Assembly (NCBI GenBank): GCA_011389995.1
Contig: JAABTG010000024.1
Span: 1 to 45,003 of the forward strand
Length of the DNA stretch: 45,003 nucleotides
Source: Thiotrichales bacterium
GTDB lineage: Bacteria > Pseudomonadota > Gammaproteobacteria > JAABTG01
Direction of reading: 5' to 3'
Under the pieces are notes generated by a model. The model was given only the letters and a program-made list of their open reading frames with translations, was not told the DNA's origin and searched no databases. Made by a program: the position numbers and the translations under genes. Shown here in pieces: positions 34,325-43,820 of this stretch (position 1 is its first letter; the number at the start of each line of letters is the position of its first letter).

Positions 34325-35584
34325 TTGTCGTCATCCCCCGTGGCCTCGCCGTCCGATTGCGATTGCGACCGTCCGCAGGGCGGCATGTTGTCGGTGGAGT
34401 CGGCGCGGGAGCGGCTGCTGGGGGGGGTGCGGCTGGTGGAAGACCTCCAGGAGGTGCCCCTGGTGGAGGCCCGGGGACGGGTGCTGGCGCGGGCGGTGGT
34501 GTCGGCGATGAACGTACCGCCCCACGACAACAGCGCCATGGACGGCTATGCCGTGCGCAGTGGCGACGTCGGGGCCGGGGCGCGGCTGCCGGTGGTGCAG
34601 ACCATCTACGCGGGGTCGGTGGGGGAGCCCCTGGGGGCGGGGAGCGCGGCGCGCATCTTCACCGGCGCGCCCATACCCGGGGGCGCCGATGCGGTGGTGA
34701 TGCAGGAGAGCTGCCGGCCGTCGGACGGAGAGGTCAGCATCCCGGGTCCGGTGGCGTCGGGCGCCCACATCCGGCGGGCGGGAGAGGACATTTCGGCGGG
34801 GGCGACGGTGCTGGCGCCTGGTCGGCGGTTGAGGGCCCAGGAGCTGGGTCTGGCGGCGTCGGTGGGCTACGGGAGTCTGGCGGTCTTTCGGCGCCCGCGG
34901 GTGGCGCTGTTTTTCACCGGCGACGAACTGGTGGAGCCGGGCCGGGCCCTGGGTCCGGGCCAGATCTACGATTCCAATCGTTACACCCTCACGGGCCTGC
35001 TGGATGCGGTGGGCTGCGAGGTGGTGGATATGGGGGTGGTGGCGGACACCCTGGAGGCCACGCGGGCCACCCTGGAGGCGGCGGCGCTGGAGGCGGACCT
35101 GGTGATATCCACCGGTGGGGTGTCGGTGGGTGAGAAGGACTACGTGCGCCTCGCCCTGGAGGCCCTGGGGCGTCTGGAACTGTGGCGGGTGCGGGTGAAG
35201 CCGGGCAAGCCCCTGGCCTTCGGCCGGGTGGGAGAGACGCCCTTCATCGGCCTGCCGGGCAACCCGGTGTCCATGTTTGCCACCTTCTGCCTTTTCGTGG
35301 CGCCCTTCCTCAAGCGCATGGCGGGTATGGAGGATGTGGTGGTGCGGCCCCAGGGGGTGGCGGCGGGCTTCGAGTGGCCCGTCGCCGGGGGGCGCCGCGA
35401 GTATCTGCGGGCGCGCCTCGAGGCGCGCCCTGACGGCACCCTGGAGGCCGTCATCCATCCCCGCCAGGGCTCCGGCGTCCTCACCTCCACGGTGTGGGCC
35501 GAGGGCTTCGTGGAAGTACCCGAGGGCACCGTGGTACAAAGGGGCGATACCGTGAACTACTACCTCCTGGAGAATCTGCTGTAA
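34325..35584 (+). CDS. moeA: MoeA, molybdopterin molybdenumtransferase
   Basis: 419 residues from a TTG at 34325, 2 nt after moaB. An ATG at 34385 would remove 20 residues including a Cys-rich stretch ([11 protein letters not shown]) that resembles the start of several gammaproteobacterial MoeA proteins, so the TTG is kept with caution. MoeA inserts molybdenum into adenylylated molybdopterin. Motifs: [49 protein letters not shown] and [13 protein letters not shown]. The last base of its TAA is the first of the moaC ATG. Codon preference shifts back toward GCC/CCC over its second half. Confidence 0.95.
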   Translation: MSSSPVASPSDCDCDRPQGGMLSVESARERLLGGVRLVEDLQEVPLVEARGRVLARAVVSAMNVPPHDNSAMDGYAVRSGDVGAGARLPVVQTIYAGSVGEPLGAGSAARIFTGAPIPGGADAVVMQESCRPSDGEVSIPGPVASGAHIRRAGEDISAGATVLAPGRRLRAQELGLAASVGYGSLAVFRRPRVALFFTGDELVEPGRALGPGQIYDSNRYTLTGLLDAVGCEVVDMGVVADTLEATRATLEAAALEADLVISTGGVSVGEKDYVRLALEALGRLELWRVRVKPGKPLAFGRVGETPFIGLPGNPVSMFATFCLFVAPFLKRMAGMEDVVVRPQGVAAGFEWPVAGGRREYLRARLEARPDGTLEAVIHPRQGSGVLTSTVWAEGFVEVPEGTVVQRGDTVNYYLLENLL

Positions 35585-36063
35585 TGAATGAGCTGTCCCA
35601 CGTGGATACCGAGGGCCGTGCGCGCATGGTGGATGTCTCCGCCAAGGACGACACCGTGCGGGTGGCCACCGCCGCCGCTACGGTGCGCATGGAACCCGCC
35701 ACCCTGGCGCTGATCCTCGAAGGCGGCCACCACAAGGGTGATGTCTTCGCGGTGGCCCGCATCGCCGGCATCCAGGCGGCCAAACAGACCTCCACCCTCA
35801 TCCCCCTGTGCCATCCTCTCATGATCAACAGCGTGGAGGTGGAGCTGTCCGCCGATGTCCCGGCCGCCGCGGTCCACATCCGCGCCACCTGCCGGGTCAC
35901 GGGCAAGACGGGGGTGGAGATGGAGGCCCTTACGGCCGCCTCGGTGGCTGCCCTCACGGTCTATGACATGTGCAAGGCGGTGGATCGCGGCATGATCATC
36001 GAGGGCGTCCATCTGCTGGAGAAGATGGGTGGGCGCAGCGGCCACTGGCAGGCGTCGTCATGA
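35584..36063 (+). CDS. moaC: MoaC, cyclic pyranopterin monophosphate synthase
   Basis: 159 residues. MoaC completes cPMP formation from the MoaA product. Signature regions are [38 protein letters not shown] (read in two parts) and an N-terminal [18 protein letters not shown]. It overlaps moeA by 1 nt (TAATG) and moaD by 4 nt, indicating coupled translation. Confidence 0.97.
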   Translation: MNELSHVDTEGRARMVDVSAKDDTVRVATAAATVRMEPATLALILEGGHHKGDVFAVARIAGIQAAKQTSTLIPLCHPLMINSVEVELSADVPAAAVHIRATCRVTGKTGVEMEALTAASVAALTVYDMCKAVDRGMIIEGVHLLEKMGGRSGHWQASS

Positions 36064-36311
36064 AGGTGCTGTACTTCGCCAGCCTGCGGGAGGCCGTGGG
36101 CATGGAGTCCGAGGATGTCGAGCCCACCGCGGAGGTGCATACGGTGGGCGAACTGGTGGAGTGGCTGGCCACCCGGGGAGAGCCCTGGAGTGACGCCTTC
36201 ACCGCGTCCAACCGGGTGCAGTGTGCCGTCAACCAGGTGATGGCACGTCCCGATACCCCCATCTCCGGCGCCGACGAGGTGGCCTTCTTCCCCCGCGTGA
36301 CGGGAGGCTGA
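36060..36311 (+). CDS. moaD: MoaD, molybdopterin synthase small subunit
   Basis: 83 residues with a ubiquitin-like fold and the C-terminal Gly-Gly (RVTGG) that becomes the thiocarboxylate sulfur donor. It starts inside the end of moaC (ATGA overlap) and ends 4 nt before moaE. Confidence 0.96.
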   Translation: MKVLYFASLREAVGMESEDVEPTAEVHTVGELVEWLATRGEPWSDAFTASNRVQCAVNQVMARPDTPISGADEVAFFPRVTGG

Positions 36312-36315
36312 GGCG

Positions 36316-36780
36316 ATGCAGGTACGGGTGCAGACGGAGGATTTCGATCCCGGCGATGTGATCCACGACCTGGGGAACGGCCGCCCGGACATGGGGGCCA
36401 TCGTCACCTTCCTGGGTCTGGTGCGGGACATGAGCAGCACGGGGGCCGTCCATGCCATGACCCTGGAGCACTATCCCGGCATGACGGAACAGTCCCTGGA
36501 GGCCATCGTGACCGAGGCCGGGGGCCGCTGGGCGTTGCAGGACGTCACGGTGATTCACCGGGTGGGACGCCTGGAGCCCGCCGATCGCATCGTCATGGTG
36601 GCGGTGGCGAGCGCCCATCGGGGCGACGCCTTCGCGGCCTGCGAGTTCATCATGGACTACCTCAAGACCCGCGCCCCCTTCTGGAAGAAGGAGGAGACCC
36701 CGGAGGGCAGCCGTTGGGTGGAGGCCCGGGACAGCGACGACAGCGCCGCCGCCCGCTGGGAGGACCGCGAGCAGGCGTAA
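36316..36780 (+). CDS. moaE: MoaE, molybdopterin synthase large subunit
   Basis: 154 residues. MoaE receives sulfur from MoaD to make the dithiolene of molybdopterin. Recognisable parts: GAIVTFLGLVRD, LEHYPGMTEQSLEAI, VIHRVGRLEPADRIVMVAVAS, HRGDAFAACEFIMDYLKTRAPFWKKE (two parts) and a conserved Lys pair. It closes the moa cluster. Confidence 0.96.
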   Translation: MQVRVQTEDFDPGDVIHDLGNGRPDMGAIVTFLGLVRDMSSTGAVHAMTLEHYPGMTEQSLEAIVTEAGGRWALQDVTVIHRVGRLEPADRIVMVAVASAHRGDAFAACEFIMDYLKTRAPFWKKEETPEGSRWVEARDSDDSAAARWEDREQA

Positions 36781-36804
36781 TACCGCCACGGGCCCGCGGG
36801 GACC

Positions 36805-37143
36805 ATGCCCAGAAACATCAGCTTCGCCAAGACCACCAGCCAGTTCATGGCGCGCACCAAGACCGTGACCCGCCGCCAGGGTTGGGCGGCCCTGCAACCC
36901 GGTACCCTGCTGATGGCGTGCAGGAAGTGCCGCGGCCTGAAACCCGGCGAGAGTCTGGAGCGCCTGGGGCTCATACGCGTGGTGAGCGTGCGCCGGGAGC
37001 CCTTGGCGGACATCACCGCCGAGGACGTGGAGCGGGAGGGCTATCCGGGCATGACACCCGAGGAGTTCGTGGCCCTGTTCTGCGCCCAGATGAAATGCGA
37101 CCCTCTCGCCATGGTGACGCGCATCGAGTTCGAGTACCTCTGA
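36805..37143 (+). CDS. ASCH/PUA-like domain protein
   Basis: 112 residues. The pattern ISFAKTTSQFMARTKTVTRR near the start, LQPGTLLMACRKCRGLKPGE, then LIRVVSVRREPLADITAEDVEREGYPGMTPEEFVALF in two segments fits the ASCH domain, an RNA-binding PUA-like fold proposed in RNA processing or translation. No enzymatic residue can be assigned. It follows moaE by 24 nt on the same strand, so it may be co-transcribed, although a molybdenum cofactor role is not known. Confidence 0.75.
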   Translation: MPRNISFAKTTSQFMARTKTVTRRQGWAALQPGTLLMACRKCRGLKPGESLERLGLIRVVSVRREPLADITAEDVEREGYPGMTPEEFVALFCAQMKCDPLAMVTRIEFEYL

Positions 37144-37203
37144 AGCCTCTTCGCCGTCAAGGCCCCTTCGCGCCCGAGCGGGCGGGGGAGTCCCGGGACG
37201 GGC

Positions 37204-38184
37204 TCATTCAGGGTCTGGGGCGATGGACGATGGATCCCTGAACAGCCGGCCGGGCACCCATTTCAGGTAGGCCACCATGCCGAACAGTTCCACCAGGGAT
37301 TGCAGGACGATCACCACCACCGCCTCCCGCCAGGGCTCCGGCAGGGCGAGGGCCAGGGGCAGCACCACGAAGGAGTTGCGGGTGCCGAGGCTGAAGACGA
37401 CGGTGCGGCCCGCAGCGGGTTTCAGCCCGAATACCTGGCCGAGGGCCTTGCCGGCGATGGCGGCCCCGGCCAGGTAGAGCATGAACACCCCCACCACCGG
37501 CCACAGCACGGGGCCGGCGGCCGCCACCAGGCCCACCTGGGACGCCGCGATCATGAACACCACCGCGGCCAGCAACGGTACGGGAAGCCATCCCAGGACG
37601 GTGACGAACCGTACCAGCCGGGGATGTCTCATGGCGGCCTGCTCCGTCAGTGCGGCGAGGATCAGCGGCACCATGATGAGCCCGCCGAAGGCCGCCAGCA
37701 GGTGGCCGCCGATGGCGAGCTCGATGGCGGTCGGGCCCATGTAGAGCCAGACGTAGAGGGGCAGCAACAGCAACTGGATCAGCAGCAGCAGGGGGGCGGC
37801 GGCGATGGCGCGGGCGGCGTCCCCCCGGCCGAGATGGGTGAAGCTGATGAACCAGTCGGTGCAGGGTACCAGCAGCACCAGCAGGACCCCGAGGCGGATG
37901 GCGGCGACATCGGGCACCAGTTGCAGCAGCAGGCCGGTAAACAGGGGCATGACCACGAAATTTCCCAGCAGCAGGGCGCCGAGGAAGCGCCTGTCCCGCA
38001 AGGAGGCCCCCAGGTGCACCAGGGGTACCTGGGTAAAGGTGGCGTAGAGGAGGGCCCCCAGCAGGGGCCACAGCACCACCTCCCAGGAGGCCGCCGCCCC
38101 CGGCGCCGCCCGGCCCACCGCCATGCCGGCGAGGATGGCCACCAGGTAGATCCACGCCTGATGGCGTTCCACCCTTTCCCTCAT
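37204..38184 (-). CDS. ACR3/SBF-family membrane transporter (arsenite efflux-like)
   Basis: 326 residues with about ten membrane segments. The family (bile acid:sodium symporter fold) includes ACR3 arsenite exporters. A conserved cysteine motif, LLVPCTDWFISFTHLGRGD, matches the ACR3 cysteine in segment 4, and GTRNSFVVLPLALALP matches the segment 8-9 region. No arsR or arsC is adjacent, so arsenic specificity is inferred from family only. It follows the unknown 176-residue gene on the minus strand and converges with the ASCH gene. Confidence 0.82.
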   Translation of the reverse strand: MRERVERHQAWIYLVAILAGMAVGRAAPGAAASWEVVLWPLLGALLYATFTQVPLVHLGASLRDRRFLGALLLGNFVVMPLFTGLLLQLVPDVAAIRLGVLLVLLVPCTDWFISFTHLGRGDAARAIAAAPLLLLIQLLLLPLYVWLYMGPTAIELAIGGHLLAAFGGLIMVPLILAALTEQAAMRHPRLVRFVTVLGWLPVPLLAAVVFMIAASQVGLVAAAGPVLWPVVGVFMLYLAGAAIAGKALGQVFGLKPAAGRTVVFSLGTRNSFVVLPLALALPEPWREAVVVIVLQSLVELFGMVAYLKWVPGRLFRDPSSIAPDPE

Positions 38185-38223
38185 GCAAATCCCCGCCAGG
38201 GGGGTGGTCCGGCGATGGGGAGC

Positions 38224-38754
38224 TCAGGCCGACGCTTCGGCTTCGAGGGCGTCGGCCAGTTCCTCCAGCAGGGCGATGAGGTCCATGAGGTAATCGGCGT
38301 CGTGTTGTCCCTGGTCCAGTTGCTCGAATATGAGGTGGCCGTCCTCGGTCCTTGCTTCGACGCCGCCGCAGTGCTCGAAGGCGGCCAGCAGGCCGCGCTG
38401 CACCGATGCCGAGTCGAGGACGCGCAACACCGTCGCCGCCGGTTCCCCCTCCACCAGGAAGTTGTCCACGAAGCGTCGGTCGGGGGGGGCGTCGGTGTGG
38501 TCCGTCACCTCGCTGGTCAACACACCCGTCAGTCCGGAGCGGACTTTGAGGTCCACACCGGGAGGGCGCGACAGCTCCAGGTCGATGCAGAAATAGATGC
38601 CGCCGCGGCCCTTGTTGAAGTTGTATAGCCAAAGGTTGCGCCCCCGATGGTTTCCTACCAGGGCCTCTTCATCGTAACGCACGGTCTGCAAGTCGAGCCC
38701 TGTACGATCCGCCAGGGCCTTTCTTACCGCAGTCTTGTCCGCATTGGAGTACAT
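38224..38754 (-). CDS. Protein of unknown function (176 aa)
   Basis: I do not recognise this protein. The ATG at 38754 has a strong AGGAG site 8 nt upstream, and codon use fits the neighbours. It is soluble and acidic, with no signal peptide. The middle has RGRNLWLYNFNKGRGGIYFCIDLEL and a beta-rich stretch; the end is an acidic helix (YLMDLIALLEELADALEAEASA). It lies 48 nt after the small cytochrome gene on the same strand and 39 nt before the transporter, so it may belong to either unit. Confidence 0.7.
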   Translation of the reverse strand: MYSNADKTAVRKALADRTGLDLQTVRYDEEALVGNHRGRNLWLYNFNKGRGGIYFCIDLELSRPPGVDLKVRSGLTGVLTSEVTDHTDAPPDRRFVDNFLVEGEPAATVLRVLDSASVQRGLLAAFEHCGGVEARTEDGHLIFEQLDQGQHDADYLMDLIALLEELADALEAEASA

Positions 38755-38802
38755 GGTCGTTACTCCTCGTATGCCCGGCAGCGGGAGGCCGCCGGGCGGG
38801 GC

Positions 38803-39252
<450 letters not shown>

Positions 39253-40326
39253 TCAGTAGTGGTCCTGGGTGGGCAGGCGGTCTTCGGGGGCCTGATGATG
39301 GCGGTCTACGGGATGGCCGCGGGCGGCGTCGAAGGCCACCACCCTCGGGGTGTTGCCGGGCAACTGGTAATGGACATCGATGTCACCGCTGTGCAGATTC
39401 ACGAACTGCCAGCCGGTGGCGTCGCGCTCGAAGAAGGGATCGGCGCGGTTCATGGGTACCGTCAGTTTGGGGAGGTGGCTCGTCTGCTGGCTGTAACTAC
39501 CCGGATAGGGCCAGGGCCAGGCGGTGGCCATGGCGGCGTGGAAGCTGATATTGCCTATCTGGTTGTACTGGATCTGGTGCACGTGGCCGTAGAGGACGGT
39601 GACCTTGCGAAAGGGCGCGAGGAGGGCCTGCACGGCCTCCGCATCCTCGGTCCAGAAGTTCCAGCCGCGGTAGATCTTCTGCAGCGGCGAATGGGAGAGG
39701 ACCACGATGGGTGTATCGCAATAGACCCGCTCCAGATCCTGCTTGAGCCATGCGCGCTGGGCCGCACCCACCATGAAGGGGGAGCCGTCGGGGTTGTCCA
39801 GGCGGGCCATCTCGTTCATGCGGGCCATGGGGGAATCCCAGGCCCCGTGGGTCCATGCCTCGTGGGTGAGGATGCTGTTCAGCACCACGAAATGCACCCC
39901 CTTGTGGTCGAAGCTGTGGTACTGGGGGCCGAGGCGGCGTTCCCAGTGTTCGCCGAGGTCCAGGTAATAGTCGTGTTCCCCCATCACGTAGTGCACGTCA
40001 CCCCGCAGGCCGCCGAGGATGTCCAGTCCATGGTCGATCTCCGCGGCGGTGCCGAGTTGGGCGATATCGCCGCCGTAGATCACGAAATCGGGCCGCGGGT
40101 GGAGGAGGTTGGCCTCGGCCACGGCACGCATGAGCCCGCGGTCGAAGTTGCGCACGAACTCCCGGCCCTTGATGTGGGTGATGTGGGAGTCGGAGATGAA
40201 GGCGAAGCTGAAATCCGGGGTCTGGTCGTCGGCGAAGGCCAGTTCAACCACGCCGAGGGGCAGGCTGCCGGCGGCCGCCAGGGCCGCTCCGCGCTTCATG
40301 AACTCCCGGCGCTTGAGTCCGCTCAT
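39253..40326 (-). CDS. Tat-exported calcineurin-type metallophosphoesterase
   Basis: 357 residues. A twin-arginine signal opens the protein (KRREFMKRGAALAAAG). The metal site is complete: ISDSH (Asp46, His48), YGGDIAQLG, GEHDYY in place of GNHD, VLSHSPL and YGHVH. The enzyme should act on a phosphoester in the periplasm with a di-metal centre; substrate unknown. Its ATG overlaps the stop of the di-haem peroxidase-like gene by 4 nt, and the next gene begins directly after its stop. Being set between two cytochrome c genes is unusual for this family. Confidence 0.9.
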   Translation of the reverse strand: MSGLKRREFMKRGAALAAAGSLPLGVVELAFADDQTPDFSFAFISDSHITHIKGREFVRNFDRGLMRAVAEANLLHPRPDFVIYGGDIAQLGTAAEIDHGLDILGGLRGDVHYVMGEHDYYLDLGEHWERRLGPQYHSFDHKGVHFVVLNSILTHEAWTHGAWDSPMARMNEMARLDNPDGSPFMVGAAQRAWLKQDLERVYCDTPIVVLSHSPLQKIYRGWNFWTEDAEAVQALLAPFRKVTVLYGHVHQIQYNQIGNISFHAAMATAWPWPYPGSYSQQTSHLPKLTVPMNRADPFFERDATGWQFVNLHSGDIDVHYQLPGNTPRVVAFDAARGHPVDRHHQAPEDRLPTQDHY

Positions 40327-41462
40327 GGCTGTTTCTCCCGTTCCGGGAGGCCCACGCCGGCCGTGGTCTGGGCCGCGCGGTAGCGGGGACTGGTAAGGGC
40401 CTCCATGAAGGCCACCAGGTCGGCCTTCTGGCGGGTGGTCAGCCCCAGGGGCCTGATGCCGCCGCTGAGGAAGTCGTCCACGGGGGCCGTGTCCTCCAGG
40501 CGTCCGCCCTTGTCATAGAACTCCACCACGTCTTCCAGGGTGGCGAGGCTGCCGTCGTGCATATAGGGGGCGGTGAGGGCGACGTTGCGCAGGGTGGGGG
40601 TCTTGAAGGCGCCCACTTCCGTGACCGTGCCGGTGACGGCGAAGCGTCCCAGTTCGGACTGGTCGGCCTGAGTGAGCACGGCACGATCCAGGTCCGCACC
40701 GGCGGCCCGCGCCCGGGCCAGCGCCGCGGCGACGGCATTGACGCGACCGTGGATCTTCTTGAAGCCCACGCCGATGTTGTGGAAGCGGTTGTCCGTGAAC
40801 AGGGCGTGGTCCTGCTCGATGGTATGGCAAGATACGCAGCGCCCGGCGCCGCGGAATACCTCCAGGCCGCGTCGTGCCGCGGCGTCCAGGGCCTTCTCGT
40901 CACCGCCATAAAGGTAGCGGTCGAAGGGGGAGTCACCCGCCAGCAGGGTGCGTTGAAAGCTCGCCAGGGCCATCTTCACGCTCTCCATGGTGATGCGTTC
41001 GGGGGGCACGCAGAAGGCGGCATCGAAGGCCTCCACGTAACCGGGGTCCGAGCGGATGAGTTCCAGGACGGGGCCATGGCTTGGCAGGCCGAACTCCACC
41101 GGGTTGAGAAAGGGTTGGGCGGCCTGGGCCTCGAGGCTCGGTTCCCGGCCGTCCCAGAACTGGGTGGTCATGTAGGCCGCATTGACCACCGTGGGCGCGT
41201 TACGGGTGCCCTCCAGGCCGTTGATGCCCCGGGAGACGGGCAGACCGTCGCTGAAGGCCCGGGCGGCGTCATGGCAGGTGGCACAGGAGACCTCGCCGGT
41301 GGGGCTGAAGCGGGTGTCGTGGAACAGGGTCTCTCCCAGGGCGATCTTCTCGGCCGTCTGGGGATTGTCGGCGGGCTCGGGCAGGGGCGGCAGTCCGAGG
41401 GGCACGGCGGCGGCGGCGTGGCAAATACAGGCCAGGAGGAGGCCGAGGACGCGGGGGTTCAT
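40323..41462 (-). CDS. Di-haem cytochrome c peroxidase / MauG family protein
   Basis: 379 residues from ATG 41462. Signal peptide at residues 1-19. Two haem c sites: Cys60-Cys63-His64 (CATCH) and Cys209-Cys212-His213 (CVSCH). Family phrases: LGETLFHDTRFSPTGEVSC, FSDGLPVSRGINGLEGTRNAPTV (two parts), FWDGREPSLEAQA and FKTPTLRNVALTAPYMHDGSLATLEDVVEFY (two parts). It could be a hydrogen peroxide-reducing enzyme or a MauG-like oxidase acting on another protein. The frame reaches 41525 but residues before MNPRVLG are not signal-like. First gene of the three-gene unit. Confidence 0.92.
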   Translation of the reverse strand: MNPRVLGLLLACICHAAAAVPLGLPPLPEPADNPQTAEKIALGETLFHDTRFSPTGEVSCATCHDAARAFSDGLPVSRGINGLEGTRNAPTVVNAAYMTTQFWDGREPSLEAQAAQPFLNPVEFGLPSHGPVLELIRSDPGYVEAFDAAFCVPPERITMESVKMALASFQRTLLAGDSPFDRYLYGGDEKALDAAARRGLEVFRGAGRCVSCHTIEQDHALFTDNRFHNIGVGFKKIHGRVNAVAAALARARAAGADLDRAVLTQADQSELGRFAVTGTVTEVGAFKTPTLRNVALTAPYMHDGSLATLEDVVEFYDKGGRLEDTAPVDDFLSGGIRPLGLTTRQKADLVAFMEALTSPRYRAAQTTAGVGLPEREKQP

Positions 41463-41591
41463 GCCTGGATTCGGGTTGGGATGATGATGGATGGGATGGT
41501 TTGGGAAACCGGCGACGGCACACACCCTGTGCCGCCACCGGCGCGTCCCGCGCGGCCACCGGAGGGCCGACCGGGACCCTGGATAAGGAAC

Positions 41592-42200
41592 CTAGGGTGC
41601 GTAGACGAAGGGGGCGGCGAGGCCCACCCGGTTGTCCTGGCGCCACTCCACGTCGTAGTCCTTGTAGTGGGCGTCCTCGGAGTAGCAGATCTCCACGGGA
41701 TGGCCCGGCGACACCTGCAGCGGATGGTTGGTGACCGTCACCCTGCCGCCATCCTCCCCCTCCAGGGCATGGGTGAAGTTCCTGCCCACTCCGGGTATCT
41801 CCAGGAAATGATCGCCGTTCTCCTCCTTGAACTCGATGGGTGCGGATTTCACGCCCATGAGTTCGCCCACCAGGCCGGCGAGTACCGCCGGGTGGCCGCC
41901 GGCCTCGCCGCCGAAGATACGGGTAAGGGCGGCACTCTGCTCATCGCTGGCGCGGTCGTCCAGGTACAGGGCCAGACGCCAGTTACCGTCCGTGAGGCTG
42001 CCGGGGGAGTGCAGCCAGGCCGCGATGTTGAGGCCGTCCAGCTTCACGTCCCCCATGTGGCCTTCCTCCACGTGCCAGCCCACGAAGGCCTCGCAGAACC
42101 CCTTGGTGGGGGGGCGCAGGAAGATGCACGGGCACACCAGGTCGCAGTTGCAGGACTCGAAATAGTTGCCCTTGAGTTTCCAGTCGGATTCATTGGCCAT
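41592..42200 (-). CDS. DUF1326 protein
   Basis: 202 residues, GGAGG ribosome site. The N-terminal cysteine cluster YFESCNCDLVCPCIF is the DUF1326 hallmark and likely binds metal. Other parts, such as NIAAWLHSPGSLTDGNWRLALYLDD (two parts) and a Glu/Asp-rich C-terminus, fit. No signal peptide. The family typically lies next to DUF2182, and here the two are divergent across 299 nt. The role is unknown; metal or copper handling is often suggested. Confidence 0.9.
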   Translation of the reverse strand: MANESDWKLKGNYFESCNCDLVCPCIFLRPPTKGFCEAFVGWHVEEGHMGDVKLDGLNIAAWLHSPGSLTDGNWRLALYLDDRASDEQSAALTRIFGGEAGGHPAVLAGLVGELMGVKSAPIEFKEENGDHFLEIPGVGRNFTHALEGEDGGRVTVTNHPLQVSPGHPVEICYSEDAHYKDYDVEWRQDNRVGLAAPFVYAP

Positions 42201-42373
42201 GGGGGGTTGCCTCCGTTATGGTCGGTAATGTCGCTCGTCAGGCCCGGGGCCCGGGACTCACTGTCCGCAGCATTGATAGCGGCTGCGCCCGTAGGTCGCC
42301 CATTGGGGACACGACATTCTCACGGGATTTTTGGAGTGTATCCTTCAGGCTATTCGCTCTCGCCGTTGGGGCA

Positions 42374-42383
42374 TATACGTATA
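42374..42383. promoter_or_regulatory. TATACGTATA palindrome between divergent DUF1326 and DUF2182 genes
   Basis: A perfect 10-bp palindrome in the AT-richer centre of the 299-nt intergenic region, about 175 nt before DUF1326 and 117 nt before DUF2182. It may be an operator shared by both genes. I could not place a full -35/-10 pair. Confidence 0.3.
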
Positions 42384-42499
42384 AACACCCATAAACAAAG
42401 TAGTTGTAGCGCAGCCTCCCCCGGCCGACCCTTTGTTAGACTCATCGAAATAGAAGTTTTCCGCTTTTTTCCGTTGGATTCGAGGGAGACATTCATACC

Positions 42500-43315
42500 A
42501 TGGCCGAGGCACCCCCTCCGGCAAGCACCATGACGGCGCCCGGGCGGCTCACCGCCCGGGAATACCTGGTGGTGGGCGGCGGACTGACGGGCATCGCCCT
42601 CGCCGGCTGGTCCTACATGTTCTATATGGCGTGGGCCATGGCCAACATGGACAAGGTGGACATGTGGATGCCCCCCATGGGGGATGTGGCCTGGAGTGCC
42701 TGGGACTTCACCATGCTGTTCGTAATGTGGGCCACCATGATGGTGGCCATGATGACCCCGTCCATCCTTCCCATGGTCTCCATGTTCGCCACCCTGAACC
42801 GCAACCGGCGGGCGCGGCGCCAATCCTACACCCCCACCTTCATCTTCGTGGCCGGCTATCTGGTGGCCTGGAGCGGGTTCAGCGTGCTAGCCGCCGCGGC
42901 CCAGTGGCCGCTGCATACCGCCGGCCTGCTGAACCCCATGATGGACAGTCGCAGTTATCTCATGAGTGGCGCGGTGCTGATGGCCGCCGGGATCTACCAG
43001 TGGACACCCCTGAAGGATGCCTGTCTGACCTCCTGCCGCAGTCCCCTCGGCTTCCTCCTCACCGCCTGGCGGGAGGGCACGGGTGGGGCCCTGATGATGG
43101 GCATCCGCCACGGCATCTACTGCGTGGGCTGTTGCTGGGCCCTGATGCTGGTGCTGTTCGCCGTCGGCGTGATGAACATGCTGTGGGTACTCCTCATCAC
43201 GGCTTTCGTGGTGCTCGAGAAGATCCTGCCGGCCCCCGCCGTCCTGCGTGCCGTCAGCGGCCTGGGGCTGGTGGTGTGGGGGGGCTACTGGGTGGGGCTG
43301 TACTTCTCGTTTTAA
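42500..43315 (+). CDS. DUF2182 membrane protein
   Basis: 271 residues with about six membrane segments. Met-rich helices are typical of the family: YMFYMAWAMANMDKVDMW, then MLFVMWATMMVAMMTPSILPM. Cysteines occur in LKDACLTSCRSPLGF and YCVGCCWALM, which are conserved in DUF2182 and suggest metal binding. A GGGAG site precedes the ATG. Usual partner: DUF1326, present here on the other strand. Downstream lies the bufferin-type operon. Confidence 0.92.
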   Translation: MAEAPPPASTMTAPGRLTAREYLVVGGGLTGIALAGWSYMFYMAWAMANMDKVDMWMPPMGDVAWSAWDFTMLFVMWATMMVAMMTPSILPMVSMFATLNRNRRARRQSYTPTFIFVAGYLVAWSGFSVLAAAAQWPLHTAGLLNPMMDSRSYLMSGAVLMAAGIYQWTPLKDACLTSCRSPLGFLLTAWREGTGGALMMGIRHGIYCVGCCWALMLVLFAVGVMNMLWVLLITAFVVLEKILPAPAVLRAVSGLGLVVWGGYWVGLYFSF

Positions 43316-43515
43316 AGGGCCACCTGGCGGTGGCCCCGATGTCACCGTTTCCCTCGTCCTCACACCACCCCGGCCCCTGCGGGGCCGAGCCGGCGCCTCG
43401 GCCCTCCCGCCGTCATTAATCCACCTCGGATGCAATCAAAGGGCCCCTCCCTTCGTCTATGTCATCGAGGGCCTGCGACGCGGGTCCATACCCCATGACG
43501 AAGGAGAAATGAAAC

Positions 43516-43803
43516 ATGAGTGATTCCAACCCCAAGCTCGGCGCCGCCGTCGCCGGCATCTTCGCCGCCTCCGCCCTGTTCATGGCCGCGCCCGCCCAGG
43601 CCGTGCCCGATGCCCCGGATACCTGGGAGAAGTGCGCCGGGGTGGCCATGAAGGGCATGAACGACTGCGGTTCCCTGGATGGCAAGCACGCCTGTGCCGG
43701 TCAGGCCGCGGTGGACAACGACCCCAACGAATGGGTCTACGTCCCGGAGGGCACCTGCGCCAAGATCGGCGGCGAGGTGGCCATGACCAAACCGGCCAAG
43801 TAG
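43516..43803 (+). CDS. bufA1: DUF2282 bufferin-type precursor (BufA1)
   Basis: 95 residues. Signal peptide at residues 1-29 (AAAPAQA-type end). Four cysteines in the mature part: Cys40 (EKCAG), Cys51 (NDCGS), Cys60 (HACAG) and Cys81 (GTCAK), as in DUF2282. Characterised bufferins are exported peptides whose cysteines are partly converted to thiooxazole heterocycles by a DUF692 enzyme and that bind copper. A GGAG site precedes the ATG. The DUF692 and DUF2063 genes follow directly. Confidence 0.93.
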   Translation: MSDSNPKLGAAVAGIFAASALFMAAPAQAVPDAPDTWEKCAGVAMKGMNDCGSLDGKHACAGQAAVDNDPNEWVYVPEGTCAKIGGEVAMTKPAK

Positions 43804-43820
43804 CCCCGGGTATCCTGGAG

